A DNA stretch of 64,000 nucleotides from the NCBI RefSeq assembly GCF_030687395.1, contig NZ_CP117430.1, positions 930,001-994,000 on the forward strand, written 5' to 3'. The notes below the pieces were generated by a model. That model was given only the letters and a program-made list of their open reading frames with translations. It was not told the DNA's origin and ran no database searches. This DNA comes from Pseudomonas wuhanensis. GTDB taxonomy: Bacteria; Pseudomonadota; Gammaproteobacteria; Pseudomonadales; Pseudomonadaceae. The position numbers and the translations under genes were made by a program. Shown here one piece after another: positions 62,408-64,000 of the stretch. Position 1 is the stretch's first letter. Each line of letters opens with the position of its first letter.

Positions 62408-62872
62408 ATGGCAAAAATTCCTCCGAGTAAGCTTCCAAAAAAACGTGGCCGGTCTCGGTTAGAGACGCTGTTCGCTCGGTATGAAATACAGATCATAAGC
62501 TGGGATTTTAGCTGGTCGTTCTACCTATCTCGGCCTACGGACCGGTGGCAAGGGAAGAGCCACTTTAAGGAGATGGCCACCTTGACCTTGGTGGGGCGTG
62601 TTACCTCTCCAGAGGAATTCAAATATCCAGAAGCACTTCTGCGTTTAGTAGCCGATCCATGGCTGGATACCTTGGTAGAGCAACCAGCGGCCATCGGCTC
62701 CCTCCACATCAATGACAAACAGTTGACGGGTTATGTGTGTATTCCCAGCCATCAAATGCCCATGCTTGTGAACGCAGCAAATCGATTGTTATTTATCGAG
62801 CTCAATGGAACACCGTTGCGGTATCGCAAAGCTCTAATTAGAGATCTCCATTTGAGTACGGCCCCTGAGTAA
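62408..62872 (+). CDS. Hypothetical protein
   Basis: A 154-residue frame from ATG 62408 (AAAGG upstream); 62342 is an alternative. No motif recognised: SRLETLFARYEIQIISWDFS, KEMATLTLVGRVTSPEEFKY, HINDKQLTGYVCIPSHQMPM. The beta-rich pattern and steady composition make it a plausible real gene. No close neighbour suggests a role. Confidence 0.6.
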   Translation: MAKIPPSKLPKKRGRSRLETLFARYEIQIISWDFSWSFYLSRPTDRWQGKSHFKEMATLTLVGRVTSPEEFKYPEALLRLVADPWLDTLVEQPAAIGSLHINDKQLTGYVCIPSHQMPMLVNAANRLLFIELNGTPLRYRKALIRDLHLSTAPE

Positions 62873-63464
62873 CTGACTCACCCCCGAATCTGTTCCACCT
62901 ATCCAGGTCAATTACATCGCTGCGGTGATCATAGTGTTGGCGGATCGCCACCGTTGACCACTACGACTGTCGAGATGCCCTTTGGCGAGTCACTGAAGGG
63001 CATGCCCAGTTTTACTAACATGAGCAGTTGCCTTCTTTCACCATGGATGCGCTTTGCGATCTTCAGTCCGGCCGTTACCTCGTCATGGGAATGAAGAACG
63101 AAGAGGAGCGCGCCTGGAATTTTGATGACAAGCCGCAAGAGCGGGAGTTCGCGCCCGCGGCCATTAGGCAGTCCTCTAGTCCGACGACTCCCCAGGCCAA
63201 CCAAATATAGGAAGGTCTAGCGATGTCTAGCGAATTTTGCTAAATCTCACTAGATTCGCGCAAAAGTCGATCGCAGCCATGCGCGATACGCTGGCTACGT
63301 TGGAGGGTTGGATACTTCGTAGCTGAGGGACGGGGTTTGTTTGATCTCTCAGACTTCACGTAGGAACACGTTGTCTTGAACCAGAGCGCTTTTGACGGTT
63401 TTCACCTTGACCTGCGCTCAACCTCGCACCGACAAGGAGTAGCCATCTGGCTACACATGGGACT
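62873..63464. other. 592-bp stretch without an accepted gene
   Basis: A plus-strand 60-codon frame at 63028-63210 exists but has no RBS or recognised domain. The direct repeat at 63215 lies here. The presumed promoter of the toxin-antitoxin operon would be in 63,380-63,460, but no clear boxes are seen. Confidence 0.4.
63215..63233. repeat. Direct repeat GTCTAGCGA with nearby related sequences
   Basis: GTCTAGCGA occurs at 63215-63223 and 63225-63233; CTAGATTCGCGC at 63250-63261 resembles the second copy with its following bases. The clustering of CTAG-centred repeats could be a recombination or binding site. No adjacent integrase is in the window. Confidence 0.4.
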
Positions 63465-63782
63465 ATGATCAATAAGAAAAAAACATGCGAGATCCACCAA
63501 ACGCCCGAGTTTGAGGATTGGCTTGACGGTGTGAAGGATGTTCAAGGAAAAGCGGCCATCTTGGCCCGCCTGGATCGCGCCGGAGACGGCAATTTTGGAG
63601 ATTGCGAACCGGTAGGCGATGGGGTGAGCGAAATGCGTGTTTTTGTAGGACCAGGGTACAGAATTTACTTTGTACGCTCGGGGAAAGCTGAGTTCTTGAT
63701 GCTCAGCGGAAGCGATAAAACGGATCAAAAGCGAGGTATCAAGCGAGCTAAAACGATCCTCGATGCGCTGAGAGGCCAATGA
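63465..63782 (+). CDS. higB: HigB-type toxin (RelE superfamily, HI1419-like)
   Basis: A 105-residue toxin. The family pattern TPEFEDWLDGVKDVQGKAAILARLDRAGDGNFGD, GVSEMRVFVGPGYRIYFVR and KRGIKRAKTILDAL matches the addiction-module killer type (PF05973). It lies upstream of its antitoxin with the toxin first, normal for this class. The stop at 63780-63782 is 1 bp before the antitoxin ATG. RNase activity is inferred from the family. Confidence 0.88.
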   Translation: MINKKKTCEIHQTPEFEDWLDGVKDVQGKAAILARLDRAGDGNFGDCEPVGDGVSEMRVFVGPGYRIYFVRSGKAEFLMLSGSDKTDQKRGIKRAKTILDALRGQ

Positions 63783-63783
63783 T

Positions 63784-64000
63784 ATGAGCGATACGAAATT
63801 CAACCCCGGGGATATGCCGATCCTCAGCCTCAACGCTTCTGGTACGACTCGTTATGAAGCTTCGCGCTTTCTCGACAGCCCGGAAGCTATGGCGGCTTAT
63901 TTGGCTGAAAGTATGAAAGCCGGTGATACGGAAGGTCTCATTCATGCTTTGGCAGAAGTCGCAAAAGCTAAAGGCGTAAATAAGGTCGCCAAGGATGCTG
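63784..64000 (+). CDS. higA: HigA-type antitoxin, 5' part (runs off the window)
   Basis: ATG 63784 opens MSDTKFNPGDMPILSLNASG, then EASRFLDSPEAMAAYLAES and EGLIHALAEVAKAKGVNKVA, the start of an HI1420-type antitoxin. The helix-turn-helix that would bind the operator begins near the right edge; the rest is outside the window. Translation is coupled to higB (1 bp apart). Confidence 0.85.
   Translation, partial: MSDTKFNPGDMPILSLNASGTTRYEASRFLDSPEAMAAYLAESMKAGDTEGLIHALAEVAKAKGVNKVAKDA

Noticed and set aside
63028..63210. 60-codon plus-strand frame
   Set aside because: No convincing RBS, domain or partner; kept only as a note in the gap.

Overview
The window reads as a chromosome segment of a fluorescens/putida-type Pseudomonas. 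The first 22.4 kb is GC-rich core: ileS (3' end)-lspA-fkpB-ispH; the type IV pilus minor pilin operon fimU-pilV-pilW-pilX-pilY1-pilE with divergent fimT; thiO; pilR/pilS; bamD; rluD-pgeF-clpB; a four-tRNA cluster (Asn, Pro, Lys, Pro); a small EF-hand protein; ndh; and DUF3094, MOSC-remnant and DUF1780 genes. As I recall other Pseudomonas genomes, yacG-coaE-pilD-pilC-pilA should come next. Instead an island starts at about position 22,442 and runs to the end of the window.

The island is a mosaic with several base compositions. (1) 22.4-31.0 kb is an AT-rich Tn7-like transposition module: TniQ, a divergent TnsD-like targeting protein, a small regulator, then tnsA-tnsB-tnsC. (2) 31.1-36.4 kb is cargo: a DEDD exonuclease facing a complete type II CBASS (cap5 HNH-SAVED effector, CD-NTase, cap2 E1/E2, cap3 JAB). 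(3) 36.5-42.5 kb holds a Cas2-fold small protein, a YegP-like protein, a two-component system, a membrane protein/RelE-like pair, another membrane protein and an MvaT-family silencer. (4) 42.7-46.2 kb is a decayed IS3-type transposase split by an IS66 element that carries a passenger gene, has matching terminal inverted repeats and is flanked by an 8-bp target duplication.

(5) 46.3-53.1 kb carries a ComEC-type metallo-beta-lactamase and a tightly coupled two-gene unit: a nitrilase-fold protein with an E-K-C triad, then a 1035-residue Rad50/SMC-like ATPase with a CPIC zinc hook. I read this as a candidate anti-phage system that I cannot match to a described one. (6) 53.4-55.5 kb holds a lipoprotein, a membrane protein and gene remnants.

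(7) 55.7-61.9 kb is a compact RiPP (ribosomally made, post-translationally modified peptide) cluster. Two 74-residue precursors lie in a 388-bp tandem duplication and end in near-identical tails. They are followed by an inverted repeat resembling an attenuator, a radical SAM enzyme, a B12-type radical SAM enzyme of the bacteriocin-maturation C-methyltransferase family, a radical SAM/SPASM enzyme and a methyltransferase-like protein with an unusual N-terminal half. The last three junctions are overlapping or nearly so. The product is not one I recognise. (8) 61.9-64 kb holds a GIY-YIG-like protein, an unknown protein and the start of a HigBA-type toxin-antitoxin module.

The most interesting parts are the RiPP cluster, the nitrilase-SMC pair and the Tn7-like element carrying CBASS with two TniQ-family proteins. 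The far end of the transposon was not found in the window.
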